A stretch of DNA of 64,000 nt from Sphingopyxis sp. UBA6723 (GCF_002454115.1 NZ_DKIH01000013.1:742748-806747), one strand, 5' to 3'; shown: positions 26,167 to 35,133, counted from the stretch's first letter. Program-made: numbers and translations. The notes: generated by a model not told the origin, from the sequence alone.

Positions 26167-27345
26167 ATGGCATCTTTCCCCAGCTTGGCGGCTATCGGCC
26201 TGCTGGCCCTCATAATTCAGCCGGCGCACGCCGCGCAGGAACCCGCGAACCCGCCGCAGCCGAACCCCGCGCTTGCCGACCCGGTGCTGGCGAACCCGGT
26301 TCCGACCTTTGAAGTTCCGCTCGATCCGCCTTTGCCCGATGCGGTTCGCGCGATGATCGACGCCGCTTTCGCCAGCGGCCAGAACGACGATGTCGAAGCC
26401 GTCGCCAAATTCGCGCGCATGACGCACCCCCGCAATGTCGGGGAAATCGATGCGATGCTGGCCTTTTATCGCAGCGGGCATCCGCCAATCGTGCCGCCCG
26501 ATCCGGTGCGCAATATGCTCGCCGCCGCGATCGCGAGCGGCAAGGATGCCGACGTCGAGGCGGTCGCCAAGCTGGCGATGGATACGCATCCCGACGATGC
26601 AGCGGAGATCGAGGCGCGGCTGGTCGCCTATCGCGCCGAACGCCAGCGGCTGAAGGACGAAGCGGCGGCGGCGGCGCGCGCCAAACTGGCGGCGGCGAAG
26701 TTCTGGCAGAACTGGAAAGGCGAGGGGCAGATCGGGGCGTCGCAGAGCAGCGGCAATACCAAGTCGGCGGGGCTGAGCGCGGGCGTGGCTTTGTCACGCC
26801 AGGGCATCGACTGGACCCACAAGCTGCGCGCGCAGGCCGATTATCAGCGCACCAACGGGCGCACGTCGGTCGAACGCTATCTGGTCGAGCTGGAGCCGCA
26901 ATACCGGATCAACGATCGCGCCTTTGCCTTTGGCTTTGGGCGCTGGGAGCATGACCGGATATTGGGTTATGACACGCGCTGGAACGTGTCGGGCGGGCTT
27001 GGTTACAAGGTGATCGACGGCAAGACGGTATCGCTGAGCCTGAAAGGCGGGCCGGCGTGGCGCCAGACCGATTTCATCAGCGGGATCAGTGACAGCGAGC
27101 TGACGGCGCTCGGCGGGCTCGACTTTGGTTGGCAATTGTCGCCGACCCTGCGGCTGACACAGGTTGCTTCGACGATCGTCGGCGAAGCGAACAGCTCGAC
27201 CAATTCGCTCACCGCGCTCAATGCGAAGCTGACCGGGGCGCTGTCGGCGCGCATTGCTTATGCGGCGCAGATCGACACCAGCCCCCCGCCGGGCATCGAA
27301 CGGGTCGATACCCAGACGCGGTTTACGTTGGTCTATGGCTTTTAG
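26167..27345 (+). CDS. DUF481 outer-membrane protein (YdiY-like)
   Basis: 392 residues. A signal peptide (LAAIGLLALIIQPAHAAQ) is followed by a proline-rich linker, then two copies of a helical unit around residues 55-150 (ASGQNDDVEAVAKFARMTHP and ASGKDADVEAVAKLAMDTHP). After a coiled coil comes the DUF481 beta-barrel: GEGQIGASQSSGNTKSAGLSAGVAL to the terminal RFTLVYGF, with the C-terminal Phe expected of outer-membrane proteins. Members are salt-induced barrels of unknown function. The duplicated helical unit before the barrel is unusual. Confidence 0.88.
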   Translation: MASFPSLAAIGLLALIIQPAHAAQEPANPPQPNPALADPVLANPVPTFEVPLDPPLPDAVRAMIDAAFASGQNDDVEAVAKFARMTHPRNVGEIDAMLAFYRSGHPPIVPPDPVRNMLAAAIASGKDADVEAVAKLAMDTHPDDAAEIEARLVAYRAERQRLKDEAAAAARAKLAAAKFWQNWKGEGQIGASQSSGNTKSAGLSAGVALSRQGIDWTHKLRAQADYQRTNGRTSVERYLVELEPQYRINDRAFAFGFGRWEHDRILGYDTRWNVSGGLGYKVIDGKTVSLSLKGGPAWRQTDFISGISDSELTALGGLDFGWQLSPTLRLTQVASTIVGEANSSTNSLTALNAKLTGALSARIAYAAQIDTSPPPGIERVDTQTRFTLVYGF

Positions 27346-27354
27346 AGCCTGAAT

Positions 27355-27488
27355 CCTTCTTGTCGCGAAGCGATGGGGAGGGGGACCGTTCGCGAAGCGA
27401 AGGGTGGAGGGGCCTTGCGACGGTTGCGCCAATGCCCCTCCGTCAGTCCTGCGGACTGCCACCTCCCCATGGCTGCGCCACAGGGAGG
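27355..27488. repeat. Intergenic palindrome, CCTCCCTGTCGCG family
   Basis: Second copy of the 13257-13390 unit; the outer arms are degenerate here (ccttcttgtcgcgaag), the inner blocks are kept. It lies between convergent genes. Confidence 0.8.
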
Positions 27489-27500
27489 AGCGATCGGCGC

Positions 27501-29033
27501 CTATTTGATCGCCGCCAGCGTGTAGAGAAACTCGGCATAGCCCATCGTCGCATCGACCAGGCCCGCGACCTTGGGGTTGGTCGAATCGATCAGATAATAT
27601 TCGTCGGGGGCATGGGCGCCCGCGCCGTGGCCGGTGCCGAAATGCCCTGCCGGGATCGATACCGGCGGCGCGGTGAAGGTCGCGCCGGGCCAGCTGCCCG
27701 CGAGCCGTGCGTTGACGTTCGCCTGAACCCCCAGCTTTTTGTAGGTCGCCAGTTCGGTACGGATCAGGCGGCTGTTCTCGTCGGCCTCGGTCGGGTCATA
27801 GCCGCCGCTGACATTGACCTCGACATCGGGGAAGCCGCGTTTGTCGAGATGCGCGCGCAGTTTCTGTTCCGCCTCGGCGCGGGTCTGATTGGGGACGAGC
27901 CGCAAGTCGAGTTTGGCAACCGCGCGGCCAGGCAGGATCGTCTTGCCGCCGGGGCCGGTATAGCCCGCGACCAGCCCCTCGATATTGACGGTTGGTTCCT
28001 GCGCCAGGCGGATCAGCGCGTCGTCATAAGAGAGGTTGTCGATCCAGTGGGTGATACCAAGCGCCTGTTTCTGCTGCGCTTCGTCGCCCAGCTTGGCGGC
28101 TTCGCGGATCAACGCCTTTTCGCGGGGCGTCAGCGGGCGGACATTGTCGAACCAGCCGTCGATTGCCGGGGTGTTGCCGTCGGGCGTGACGAGGGTATTG
28201 AGCGCTGCGACAAGCCGCCATGCGGGCGAATCGACCATCGCCTTCAGGCTGGAATGCACATCGCCCTTGGGTCCACGGCCCCATTTTTCGCCGCTGGCAA
28301 CCAGTTCGAGTTCGATGATGCCCTTCGATCCCAGGTTGACCGAGACATTGCCATTCTTGTCCTGCCAGCTGGCGGGAATGAAAATGCCTTCACATTTCCT
28401 GAGCGCGGCCAGGACATTGGGTTTGGTCGCGACCTGGCGAAAGTGGGGCGATCCGATCTCTTCCTCGCCTTCGCAGATCAGGACGATATTGACCGGCAAC
28501 TTGGCACCCGCCGCGCGAATCGCGTGCAGCGCGGCGAGGAAGGTTGCCTCCGGCCCCTTTTGATTCACCGCGCCGCGGCCCATGATCGCTTGGCCGAAAC
28601 CCGGTCGTTCGACCATTCGCCCTTCCAGCGGCGGCGACGACCATTCGGCGGGGTCATATTGTTTGACGTCATACATGAAATAGATGCCGAGCGTGCGCGG
28701 GGCGCCGACGTCGATCGTCCCGAACACGCCGGGATGGCCGTCGGTCGGTACGATCTCGACATTGCTGAACCCCGCATCGCGCGCGAGTTCGGCCATATAG
28801 GCGGCGCCCTCGGGCATGTTGAGATTTTCGGCGGCGATCGAGGGGAGGGCGATCCAGTCGCGGATGCGTTTGATTGACGCGTCCTTGCCGGCTTCGGCCG
28901 CTTTGCGGATCGCGGCCGTCTGGCTGCTCGCGGCGAGGACGGGGAGCGGGCGCATGACCGCGGCACCCGCGCCCAGCATGGCCGCACCGCGAATCAGATC
29001 GCGGCGGTTCGGTCGGTCGTTACGGAAATCCAT
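27501..29033 (-). CDS. Tat-exported M20 family metallopeptidase
   Basis: 510 residues from ATG 29033. The N-terminus holds a twin-arginine signal (NRRDLIRGAAMLGAGAAVM), so the folded, metal-loaded enzyme is probably exported by Tat. Catalytic motifs of the M20 fold: FMYDVKQYDP (metal-binding strand, with Tyr in place of the usual His), GRGAVNQKGPEATFL and LICEGEEEIGSPHF. The first lacks the standard HxD; Asp is kept. A dimerisation domain follows. The substrate is likely a dipeptide or acylated amino acid; this is inference. Confidence 0.87.
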   Translation of the reverse strand: MDFRNDRPNRRDLIRGAAMLGAGAAVMRPLPVLAASSQTAAIRKAAEAGKDASIKRIRDWIALPSIAAENLNMPEGAAYMAELARDAGFSNVEIVPTDGHPGVFGTIDVGAPRTLGIYFMYDVKQYDPAEWSSPPLEGRMVERPGFGQAIMGRGAVNQKGPEATFLAALHAIRAAGAKLPVNIVLICEGEEEIGSPHFRQVATKPNVLAALRKCEGIFIPASWQDKNGNVSVNLGSKGIIELELVASGEKWGRGPKGDVHSSLKAMVDSPAWRLVAALNTLVTPDGNTPAIDGWFDNVRPLTPREKALIREAAKLGDEAQQKQALGITHWIDNLSYDDALIRLAQEPTVNIEGLVAGYTGPGGKTILPGRAVAKLDLRLVPNQTRAEAEQKLRAHLDKRGFPDVEVNVSGGYDPTEADENSRLIRTELATYKKLGVQANVNARLAGSWPGATFTAPPVSIPAGHFGTGHGAGAHAPDEYYLIDSTNPKVAGLVDATMGYAEFLYTLAAIK

Positions 29034-29118
29034 GGCTTGCCCCCTTGCGGTATCTGCGTTGGGGGGAGTGTTGGCGGATTGCGAATAGAAGGCAAGTGTC
29101 GCGCGAATGAGGCGCCGA

Positions 29119-29349
29119 TCACGCTGCGTTGTGAACCGCATAAATCTCTGGACGATAGCGCGGCTCGGGCGGCGCCTCACCCCGGTCGGCAGCGACTTTC
29201 AGCCACAGGCGCATAGCGATTTCGATCTCGTGCGCGGCCTCCTCGGCCGTGGCGCCATGCGCGCTGCAGTATTTCAGGTCGGGTACGTCGGCTATCCAGC
29301 AGTCGTCCGCTGCCGACCAGAACAGATTGATGTGATAATGAATGCTCAT
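29119..29349 (-). CDS. hicB: HicB-family antitoxin
   Basis: 76 residues. The partial RNase-H-like HicB fold is visible: YHINLFWSAADDCWIADVPDLKYCSAHGATAEEAAHEIEIAMRLWL. It lacks the C-terminal DNA-binding extension found in longer HicB proteins. It overlaps the hicA stop by four bases (ATGA). It is expected to bind and inhibit HicA and to repress the operon. Confidence 0.88.
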   Translation of the reverse strand: MSIHYHINLFWSAADDCWIADVPDLKYCSAHGATAEEAAHEIEIAMRLWLKVAADRGEAPPEPRYRPEIYAVHNAA

Positions 29350-29597
29350 GGCTCGATCATATCCAGTCCGTTGCTGTCGATCATATCAAGCAGCTGCCGG
29401 ATTTGATAGGGCTTCGCGTCCTTACCGCTGGACTGAAGGTTCAGATTGCCTGGCACATCGGGGTGCTGGAAGATGTGATGGCTGCCATTGGTGCGCTTGA
29501 GTTCGAATCCGAAGGCTTCGACGATACGGCGCAAATCCTTGAAACTGGCGCGTCCGTTCAAGCGGATGCGGGTGTAGAGTTTGGCGATGCTGGTCAC
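29346..29597 (-). CDS. hicA: HicA-family toxin (mRNA interferase)
   Basis: 83 residues from GTG 29597. The dsRNA-binding-like HicA fold shows SFKDLRRIVEAFGFELKRTNGSHHIFQHP with the catalytic His of GSHHIF, then LNLQSSGKDAKPYQIRQLL. HicA cleaves mRNA and stalls growth when free of HicB. The order toxin then antitoxin with four-base overlap is the usual one. Its ribosome site (GGAG) lies inside the inverted repeat at 29602-29623. Confidence 0.9.
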   Translation of the reverse strand: MTSIAKLYTRIRLNGRASFKDLRRIVEAFGFELKRTNGSHHIFQHPDVPGNLNLQSSGKDAKPYQIRQLLDMIDSNGLDMIEP

Positions 29598-29601
29598 GCG
29601 C

Positions 29602-29623
29602 GATGCTCCGTTTGAAGAGCATC
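29602..29623 (-). promoter_or_regulatory. Inverted repeat over the hicA ribosome-binding site
   Basis: GATGCTC and GAGCATC form 7-bp perfect arms with an 8-base spacer, ending five bases before hicA. It could be a HicB operator or an RNA hairpin hiding the GGAG. A second repeat, GCGTTCGA/TCGAACGC, lies at 29646-29677. Confidence 0.45.
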
Positions 29624-29685
29624 ATTCGTAAATGGCGAAGCTGCGGCGTTCGAAATTAAATGTTTGTAATCGAACGCTGACGCCC

Positions 29686-31209
29686 TCAAACCCCCGCCAG
29701 CAACCCCTCATCCTTGATCCGCTGCTGCCACAGCATCGGCGCGTTGACGTGGACGTTCTGGCCTTCGCTGTCGACCGCGACGGTGACGGGGAAGTCGTGA
29801 ACCTCGAACTCGTATATCGCCTCCATGCCGAGATCGGCGAAACCGACGACCTCGCTGCCCTTGATCGCGCGCGCGACGAGATAGGCGGCGCCGCCGACCG
29901 CCATCAGATAGGCGCTCTTGTGCCTGGCGATCGATTGCGTCGCGGCGGGGCCGCGTTCGGCCTTGCCGACGCAGGCGAGCAGGCCTTGGTCCAGCATCAT
30001 GTCCATGAACTTGTCCATGCGCGTCGCGGTCGTGGGACCTGCGGGGCCGACGATTTCCTCGCCGACCGGATCGACCGGGCCGACATAATAGATGACGCGG
30101 TCCTTGAAGCTGACGGGCAATTCCTCGCCCTTGGAGAGCATCTCGGCAATGCGTTTGTGCGCGGCGTCGCGGCCGGTGAGCATCTTGCCATTGAGGAGGA
30201 GGCGGTCGCCCTGTTTCCAGCTTGCCACCACGTCGGGGGTGAGATTGTCGAGGTCGACGCGGATCGCCGCGGCGTCGGGTTGCCAGTCGATCTGCGGATA
30301 GTCGGCGAGCACCGGCGGTTCGAGGAAGGCGGGGCCGCTGCCGTCGAGCGTCACATGCGCGTGGCGGGTCGCGGCGCAATTGGGGATCATCGCGACGGGC
30401 TTTGACGCGGCGTGGGTCGGCCAGTCGGCGATCTTGACGTCGAGCACCGTCGCGAGGCCGCCGAGCCCCTGCGCGCCGATGCCGAGCGCATTGACCTTTT
30501 CATAAAGCTCGATGCGCAGCTCCTCGGTCGGATTGCTGGGACCGCGCGCGAGCAGTTCGGTCATATCGATCGGGTCCATCAGCGACTGCTTGGCGAGCAG
30601 CATCGCCTTTTCGGCAGTGCCGCCGATGCCGATGCCGAGCATGCCCGGCGGACACCAGCCGGCGCCCATCTGCGGCACCATTTCGAGCACCCAGTCGACG
30701 ATCGAATCCGACGGGTTCATCATCTTGAACTTCGACTTGTTCTCGCTGCCGCCGCCCTTCGCGGCGACGTCGATCACGACCTTGTTGCCGGGGACCATCT
30801 CGACGTTGAGGACCGAGGGGGTGTTGTCCTTGGTGTTGACGCGGCTGAACGCGGGGTCGGCGAGGATCGAGGCGCGGAGCTTGTTTTCGGGGTGGAGATA
30901 GGCGCGGCGCACGCCCTCATCGACCACCTGCTGCAGGCTACGCGGGCTGTCGAGGCGGCAGTCCATGCCCCATTTGATGAAGACGGTGACGATGCCGGTG
31001 TCCTGGCAGATCGGGCGATGCCCCTCGGCACACATGCGGCTGTTCGACAGGATCTGCGCCATCGCATCCTTGGCGGCGGGCGACACTTCGCGCTCGTACG
31101 CCGCGGCCAGCGCGCGGATATAGTCCATCGGGTGGAAATAGCTGATGTACTGGAGCGCGTCGGCGATGGTCTCGACGAGGTCGTCTTCGCGGATGATGAC
31201 GGTGTTCAT
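29686..31209 (-). CDS. fum: Class I fumarate hydratase
   Basis: 507 residues. Iron-sulfur fumarase, interconverting fumarate and malate in the TCA cycle. Signs are SRMCAEGHRPICQDTGIV (Cys68), WCPPGMLGIGIGGTAEKAM and PNCAATRHAHV, supplying the cysteines for the [4Fe-4S] cluster, then the beta-domain KMLTGRDAAHKRI and GPVDPVGEEIVGPAGPTTATRMD. This is the single-chain class I type, oxygen-sensitive, rather than FumC. It is separated from hicA by 88 bases and stands alone. Confidence 0.96.
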   Translation of the reverse strand: MNTVIIREDDLVETIADALQYISYFHPMDYIRALAAAYEREVSPAAKDAMAQILSNSRMCAEGHRPICQDTGIVTVFIKWGMDCRLDSPRSLQQVVDEGVRRAYLHPENKLRASILADPAFSRVNTKDNTPSVLNVEMVPGNKVVIDVAAKGGGSENKSKFKMMNPSDSIVDWVLEMVPQMGAGWCPPGMLGIGIGGTAEKAMLLAKQSLMDPIDMTELLARGPSNPTEELRIELYEKVNALGIGAQGLGGLATVLDVKIADWPTHAASKPVAMIPNCAATRHAHVTLDGSGPAFLEPPVLADYPQIDWQPDAAAIRVDLDNLTPDVVASWKQGDRLLLNGKMLTGRDAAHKRIAEMLSKGEELPVSFKDRVIYYVGPVDPVGEEIVGPAGPTTATRMDKFMDMMLDQGLLACVGKAERGPAATQSIARHKSAYLMAVGGAAYLVARAIKGSEVVGFADLGMEAIYEFEVHDFPVTVAVDSEGQNVHVNAPMLWQQRIKDEGLLAGV

Positions 31210-31281
31210 TTGCAGCCTTTCGCCCTGTTTGCGGGATTCGCCGGTTTCCCTAGACCTGCATCGCCGGGGTGGAAAGAGGGG

Positions 31282-32052
31282 TCAGTCGCGGCCCGGATCG
31301 ACGAGCGGGCGTTTGCGGGCCAGCGCCCGCCAGCTTCCGACCGCGGCGAGCGCAATCAACAATAGCCAACCGCCCGCCGCCGAGGGGATCAGCGCCCAGG
31401 CAAAGGCGGCGGGGGTGATGAGTGCCATCACGGTCGGGATGGCGGCAAGGATGGCGACGGTACCGAACAGCGCCCACCAGCGCCCCAATTGCGTCGCCGC
31501 GGCCCCGATGACGACATTGGTCAGCGCAAGGAGCAGGAATTTCGCCGCGACAGGATAGGGCAGGCTGGCCATCGCCGGCGAATAATCGCCCGCGGTAAAG
31601 GCGGCCTGGATGTCGAACAACAGCCAGTTTTCATACGCATCGCATAGCGCCGCGGCGACCGGGAGCGCCGCGGCAGCGAGCAGCGGGCGCAGACGAAGTT
31701 CGCGCCACAGGGCAAGGCAGCCGCTGGCGAGAAAGCCCGCGTAGAGCAGCATATAGAAGTAATCCTGCTCGTTCCCCGCGCGCATCGCGGCCAGGCGGAT
31801 GACTTGCTGCGGGTCGGTAAAGAAGCCGAAGATTGCTTCGAGGTCGGCTTGGCTGCCGGCAAATTCGAACGCGAGGACGGGCGGCCCATAGCCGGGAGCG
31901 ATGTCGTGTCCGGTCTGCGGAAAGACCTGCGTCAGATGGAGGCCGAACAGCGCCGCCGCGATGCCGAGTGCCAGCGCCCAGTACCAGAAGCGTGTTGGTG
32001 CAAGTGGCCGCTCATGCTGCGCCTCGATCCAATGCTGGAACCCCCCGGCCAT
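31282..32052 (-). CDS. Multi-pass membrane protein, unknown
   Basis: 256 residues with about six membrane segments, the clearest being FWYWALALGIAAALFGLHLT, YFYMLLYAGFLASGCLALW, LAAAALPVAAALCDAYENWLLF, VAAKFLLLALTNVVIGAAA, LFGTVAILAAIPTVMALI and AGGWLLLIALAAVGSW. DAYENWLLFD inside the third segment is polar and might be functional. No family recognised. Confidence 0.75.
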   Translation of the reverse strand: MAGGFQHWIEAQHERPLAPTRFWYWALALGIAAALFGLHLTQVFPQTGHDIAPGYGPPVLAFEFAGSQADLEAIFGFFTDPQQVIRLAAMRAGNEQDYFYMLLYAGFLASGCLALWRELRLRPLLAAAALPVAAALCDAYENWLLFDIQAAFTAGDYSPAMASLPYPVAAKFLLLALTNVVIGAAATQLGRWWALFGTVAILAAIPTVMALITPAAFAWALIPSAAGGWLLLIALAAVGSWRALARKRPLVDPGRD

Positions 32053-32081
32053 CGCTGAAGCCTACCCCGGTCGCACCAGTC

Positions 32082-32172
32082 GCTGTTCCCCGGCGAAAGC
32101 CGGGGCCCAGTGCGTTCGAACGCGACAGTTGGGCCGTACCGCCCTGGACCCCGGCTTTCTCCGGGGAACAGC
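32082..32172. repeat. Intergenic palindrome, GCGAAAGCCGGGG family
   Basis: Arms 32082-32110 and 32144-32172, starting GCTGTTCCCCGGCGAAAGCC; a looser relative of the 2461-2550 type. Confidence 0.75.
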
Positions 32173-32224
32173 TCTCACCTGTCTATAGACGATTGGCGCT
32201 GCCTCCGGAGCGCGGCGGCACACC

Positions 32225-32689
32225 CTATTGGCACTCGGCGCATTTGCCGCGCACTTCGATCACCGGGCGCTCGGCGGCGAAGCCGGTGGCGTTGGCGGCG
32301 GCGCGGACGCCGGTCGAGAGCTTGTCATCATCGACATGCACCGCGCTGCCGCATTCGTCGCAGATCAGGAAGATGCAGTCGTGCAGGCAGCCGGGATGGC
32401 TGTTGGCGACAAAGGCATTGGCGCTTTCGACGCGGCGGACCAGGTTGTTGGCGACGAACAGGTCAAGGATGCGATAGACGCTGTTCGGCGCGACGCGTTT
32501 GCCGCGCGCTTTCGACACCATATCGGCGATTTCATAGGCGCTGGCGGGCTTGCCGATGGCGGCGACGGCATCGAAAATCTGTGCGCGCATGTCGGTCCAT
32601 GCTTCGCCCGCGCCTTCGAGCGCGGTTTGCGCTGCCTTGGCGAGCGAGGCGCCGCTGGCCTCGACGTGCGGATGATCATGCTTGCCCAT
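32225..32689 (-). CDS. zur: Fur-family regulator, Zur type
   Basis: 154 residues. Winged-helix Fur fold: DAVAAIGKPASAYEIADMVSKARGKRVAPNSVYRILDLFVANNLVRRVES, then HPGCLHDCIFLICDECGSAVHVDD with the structural zinc CxxC and the regulatory His/Cys/Asp set, and a terminal KCAEC pair. The N-terminus is His-rich (MGKHDHPHVEASGASL). The CxxC pairs and the closest neighbour, a MerC-family gene, favour zinc sensing (Zur) over iron. It would repress zinc-uptake genes when zinc is replete. Confidence 0.85.
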   Translation of the reverse strand: MGKHDHPHVEASGASLAKAAQTALEGAGEAWTDMRAQIFDAVAAIGKPASAYEIADMVSKARGKRVAPNSVYRILDLFVANNLVRRVESANAFVANSHPGCLHDCIFLICDECGSAVHVDDDKLSTGVRAAANATGFAAERPVIEVRGKCAECQ

Positions 32690-32819
32690 GGGCGTTTCCT
32701 TGTGCCGCGCGGCGATCTGCGCCAGCTCTTGGAGTTAATGTAGGCGGTTTGGGGGGTGTCCGCAAGTTACGGACCAGTCCATTCCGGTGCCGTGATCGGT
32801 GGCGTCGTCAGCGTCCGCG

Positions 32820-33251
32820 TCAGTGTCTGGCGCGGCGGTTGAGATCGTGGCCGAGCGCAACAACGGCGACGCCGATCATCGTCGCCAGCACTTCGCTGCC
32901 ATCATGCGGCCGCGACAGCGCGCCCGCCATCATGCCGAGCCCGAAGCTGCCGACCGCGAAGGGCATCACATAACCGTGGCTGAGCACGCCCGAGACGAGG
33001 GTGATGAGCGCAAAGCCGATCGCGATGATCAGGCCGATTTCGTGGAACAGGTGATTGTCGAACGCGACACCGACCGAGGCGATCGAGGCAAACAGGACGG
33101 TGCTGACGAGGCAATGGACGAGGCACAGCCCCGACAGGCCCATCGCCAGTTGGTCACCCGAAAGCGAGGTGAGCGGCCGTTTCTCGCGCGCAGCCCGCAC
33201 GACCGCGCCGAGGCGCGTCAGAACAGGGGCAGGGCTGGCGACTTGGGTCAC
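32820..33251 (-). CDS. MerC-domain membrane protein
   Basis: 143 residues. MerC-like core of four membrane helices: DQLAMGLSGLCLVHCLVSTVLF (with the conserved C-x-x-x-x-C-type metal-binding cysteines, here LCLVHC), HEIGLIIAIGFALITLVSG, GYVMPFAVGSFGLGMMAGA and ATMIGVAVVALGHDLN. MerC proteins carry mercuric or other metal ions across the inner membrane; in sphingomonads a copy next to zur is common and probably concerns zinc. zur lies 130 bases downstream on the same strand. Confidence 0.85.
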   Translation of the reverse strand: MTQVASPAPVLTRLGAVVRAAREKRPLTSLSGDQLAMGLSGLCLVHCLVSTVLFASIASVGVAFDNHLFHEIGLIIAIGFALITLVSGVLSHGYVMPFAVGSFGLGMMAGALSRPHDGSEVLATMIGVAVVALGHDLNRRARH

Positions 33252-33315
33252 CCGATTCTCCGTTGGGGCAGTTGCGGGGCGGGATATGGCATAACATGAC
33301 CGAGGTTACAATGTC

Positions 33316-35022
33316 TCATTGTACAATTGGCGATGCTTGTGCCTTCTCCGCCCTGAGCGCCTTGCGATCCAGCTTGCCGATCATCGTCTTGGGCAGGTTG
33401 AGCCGCACTTCGACCGCGTTGACCCGCTCGTGCTTGCCGAGCTGGGGGTTGAGCCAGGCGGCGAGGGCTTCGCCCGATATCTCATAGCCTTCTTCCAGCG
33501 TCACGAACGCTTTCGGCGCTTCGCCGCGATAGGCATCGGGAACGCCGAGCACGATTGCTTCCTTCACCGCAGGATGCTCGTAAAGATGCGCCTCGATCAC
33601 GCTCGGATAGACTTTGAAGCCGCCGACCGCGATCATGTCCTTCAGCCGATCGACGATGCGGATATAGCCGCCGTCCTCGACCACCGCGACGTCGCCGGTG
33701 CGCAGCCAGCCGTCGGCGGTGAAGCTGTCGAGGTCGGCGTCGGGGCGATTCCAATAGCCCTGCATGACCTGCGGCCCCTTGACCGCGAGTTCGCCGGGTT
33801 CGCCGTCTGGGGCATCCTTGGTCGGGTCTTCCTTGTCGAGCAGGCGGATGCGCGTCGCGGGGAGCGGCTGGCCGATCGTGCCGGGACGCACGGGGCCATC
33901 ATAAGGGTTGGTCGCGACGACGCCCGAGCTTTCTGTGAGGCCATAGCCTTCGACGAGCGAGGCGCCGGTTGTGGCGGTGAATTTTTCGCGCAGTTCGGCG
34001 GGCATCGGCGCGCCGCCTGAAATGCAGATGCGTAAGCTGGAGAAGTCGGTCTTTGCGAGGTCGGGATGGTCGAGCAGTGCCTGGTACATCGTCGGCACGC
34101 CGGGCAGCGCGGTCGTCTTGCTGCGGGTGATTGCCGCCAGCGCCTGCTTCGCATCGAAGCGCGGCAGCATGGTGATCGTGCCGCCATTAAGGATGGTGCG
34201 GTTGAGCACGCAGGTGTTGGCAAAGACGTGGAAGAAAGGGAGCACGCCAAGAATACGATCCTGCGCATCATGGTCTGGATCGATCGCGTTCACCTGCCGC
34301 GCGTTGGCGGTCAGATTCTGGTGCGTCAGCTTCGCTCCCTTGGGCGTGCCGGTAGTGCCGCCGGTATATTGGATCAGCGCAACATCCTGTTCGGGATCGA
34401 TGGCAACCGGCTCGGGGCGGGCATCGTTGGCGATCAGCGCCGAGAAGCGGATGATGCGGGGGTCGGACGGGATAGTGGCAATGTCGGAGCGTTTGAACAG
34501 GCGGAAGAGCAGTGCCTTGTGGCAGGCGAGGCCGCCCGCGACCGAGCCGACGACGAGTCGCTGAAGGCTCGACCCGTCGAGCACCTTGATCGCGGTGGGC
34601 AGCAGCGCCGCGGCGCTGACCGTGAACAAGGTGTCCGTCCCCGAATCCTCGACCTGCTCCTCCAGCTCGCGCGCGGTGTAGAGCGGCGAAAAGTTAACCA
34701 CCGTCGCCCCGGCGGCGAGCGCGCCATAATAGGCCGCGACATAATGCGGAACATTGGGGAGGAACAGTCCGACGCGGCGGCCCTTGCCGATCCCCAGCTG
34801 TTGCAGCCCGCGCGCGACCCGCGCGGCGCCGCGGGCAACTTCGGAATAGCTGAAACGGCGGCCCATGAAATCGAGCATCGCCGCCGCGCCCCGCCGCTCG
34901 ACGCTGGCGGCGAACATCGCCGGCAGCGACAGCGGCGCGAACGACTGATCCCAGGCCGTCGGATGCTGATAATCGGTCGACCAGGAAAATTCGCTGTCCA
35001 TCGCGGGAAAATATCCTCTCAT
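33316..35022 (-). CDS. Long-chain fatty acid-CoA ligase (AMP-binding)
   Basis: 568 residues from ATG 35022 (AGGAAA ten bases before); ATG 35001 is an alternative. ANL-family adenylating enzyme: the P-loop IQYTGGTTGTPKGAKLTH, VEGYGLTESS, the hinge DGWLRTGDVAVVEDGGYIRIVDR and the catalytic Lys of PKTMIGKLDRKALR. It activates fatty acids to acyl-CoA for beta-oxidation. This sits on the opposite side of the window from etfBA and the acyl-CoA dehydrogenase but fits the same pathway. A possible operator lies just upstream (35036-35051). Confidence 0.93.
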   Translation of the reverse strand: MRGYFPAMDSEFSWSTDYQHPTAWDQSFAPLSLPAMFAASVERRGAAAMLDFMGRRFSYSEVARGAARVARGLQQLGIGKGRRVGLFLPNVPHYVAAYYGALAAGATVVNFSPLYTARELEEQVEDSGTDTLFTVSAAALLPTAIKVLDGSSLQRLVVGSVAGGLACHKALLFRLFKRSDIATIPSDPRIIRFSALIANDARPEPVAIDPEQDVALIQYTGGTTGTPKGAKLTHQNLTANARQVNAIDPDHDAQDRILGVLPFFHVFANTCVLNRTILNGGTITMLPRFDAKQALAAITRSKTTALPGVPTMYQALLDHPDLAKTDFSSLRICISGGAPMPAELREKFTATTGASLVEGYGLTESSGVVATNPYDGPVRPGTIGQPLPATRIRLLDKEDPTKDAPDGEPGELAVKGPQVMQGYWNRPDADLDSFTADGWLRTGDVAVVEDGGYIRIVDRLKDMIAVGGFKVYPSVIEAHLYEHPAVKEAIVLGVPDAYRGEAPKAFVTLEEGYEISGEALAAWLNPQLGKHERVNAVEVRLNLPKTMIGKLDRKALRAEKAQASPIVQ

Positions 35023-35035
35023 TCTTGTGGCTTTC

Positions 35036-35051
35036 CTGACACTAGGGTCAG
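35036..35051. promoter_or_regulatory. Palindrome before the acyl-CoA ligase gene
   Basis: CTGACACTAGGGTCAG pairs at all but one position pair (14 of 16 bases). It ends 14 bases before the start codon, a typical repressor position. Shape is that of TetR-family sites; the regulator is not identified. Confidence 0.4.
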
Positions 35052-35133
35052 TAAGCCGACATCGCAACCGGGCCGCGCTTGCGGCGCGCGACTGCCGCGG
35101 CTAGTTGTGCAGGCAAGGACCAAGGGGACGATC

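Noticed and set aside
29686..31209. L(+)-tartrate dehydratase instead of fumarase
   Set aside because: The single 507-residue chain joins alpha- and beta-type domains as in class I fumarases; tartrate dehydratase is usually two proteins.
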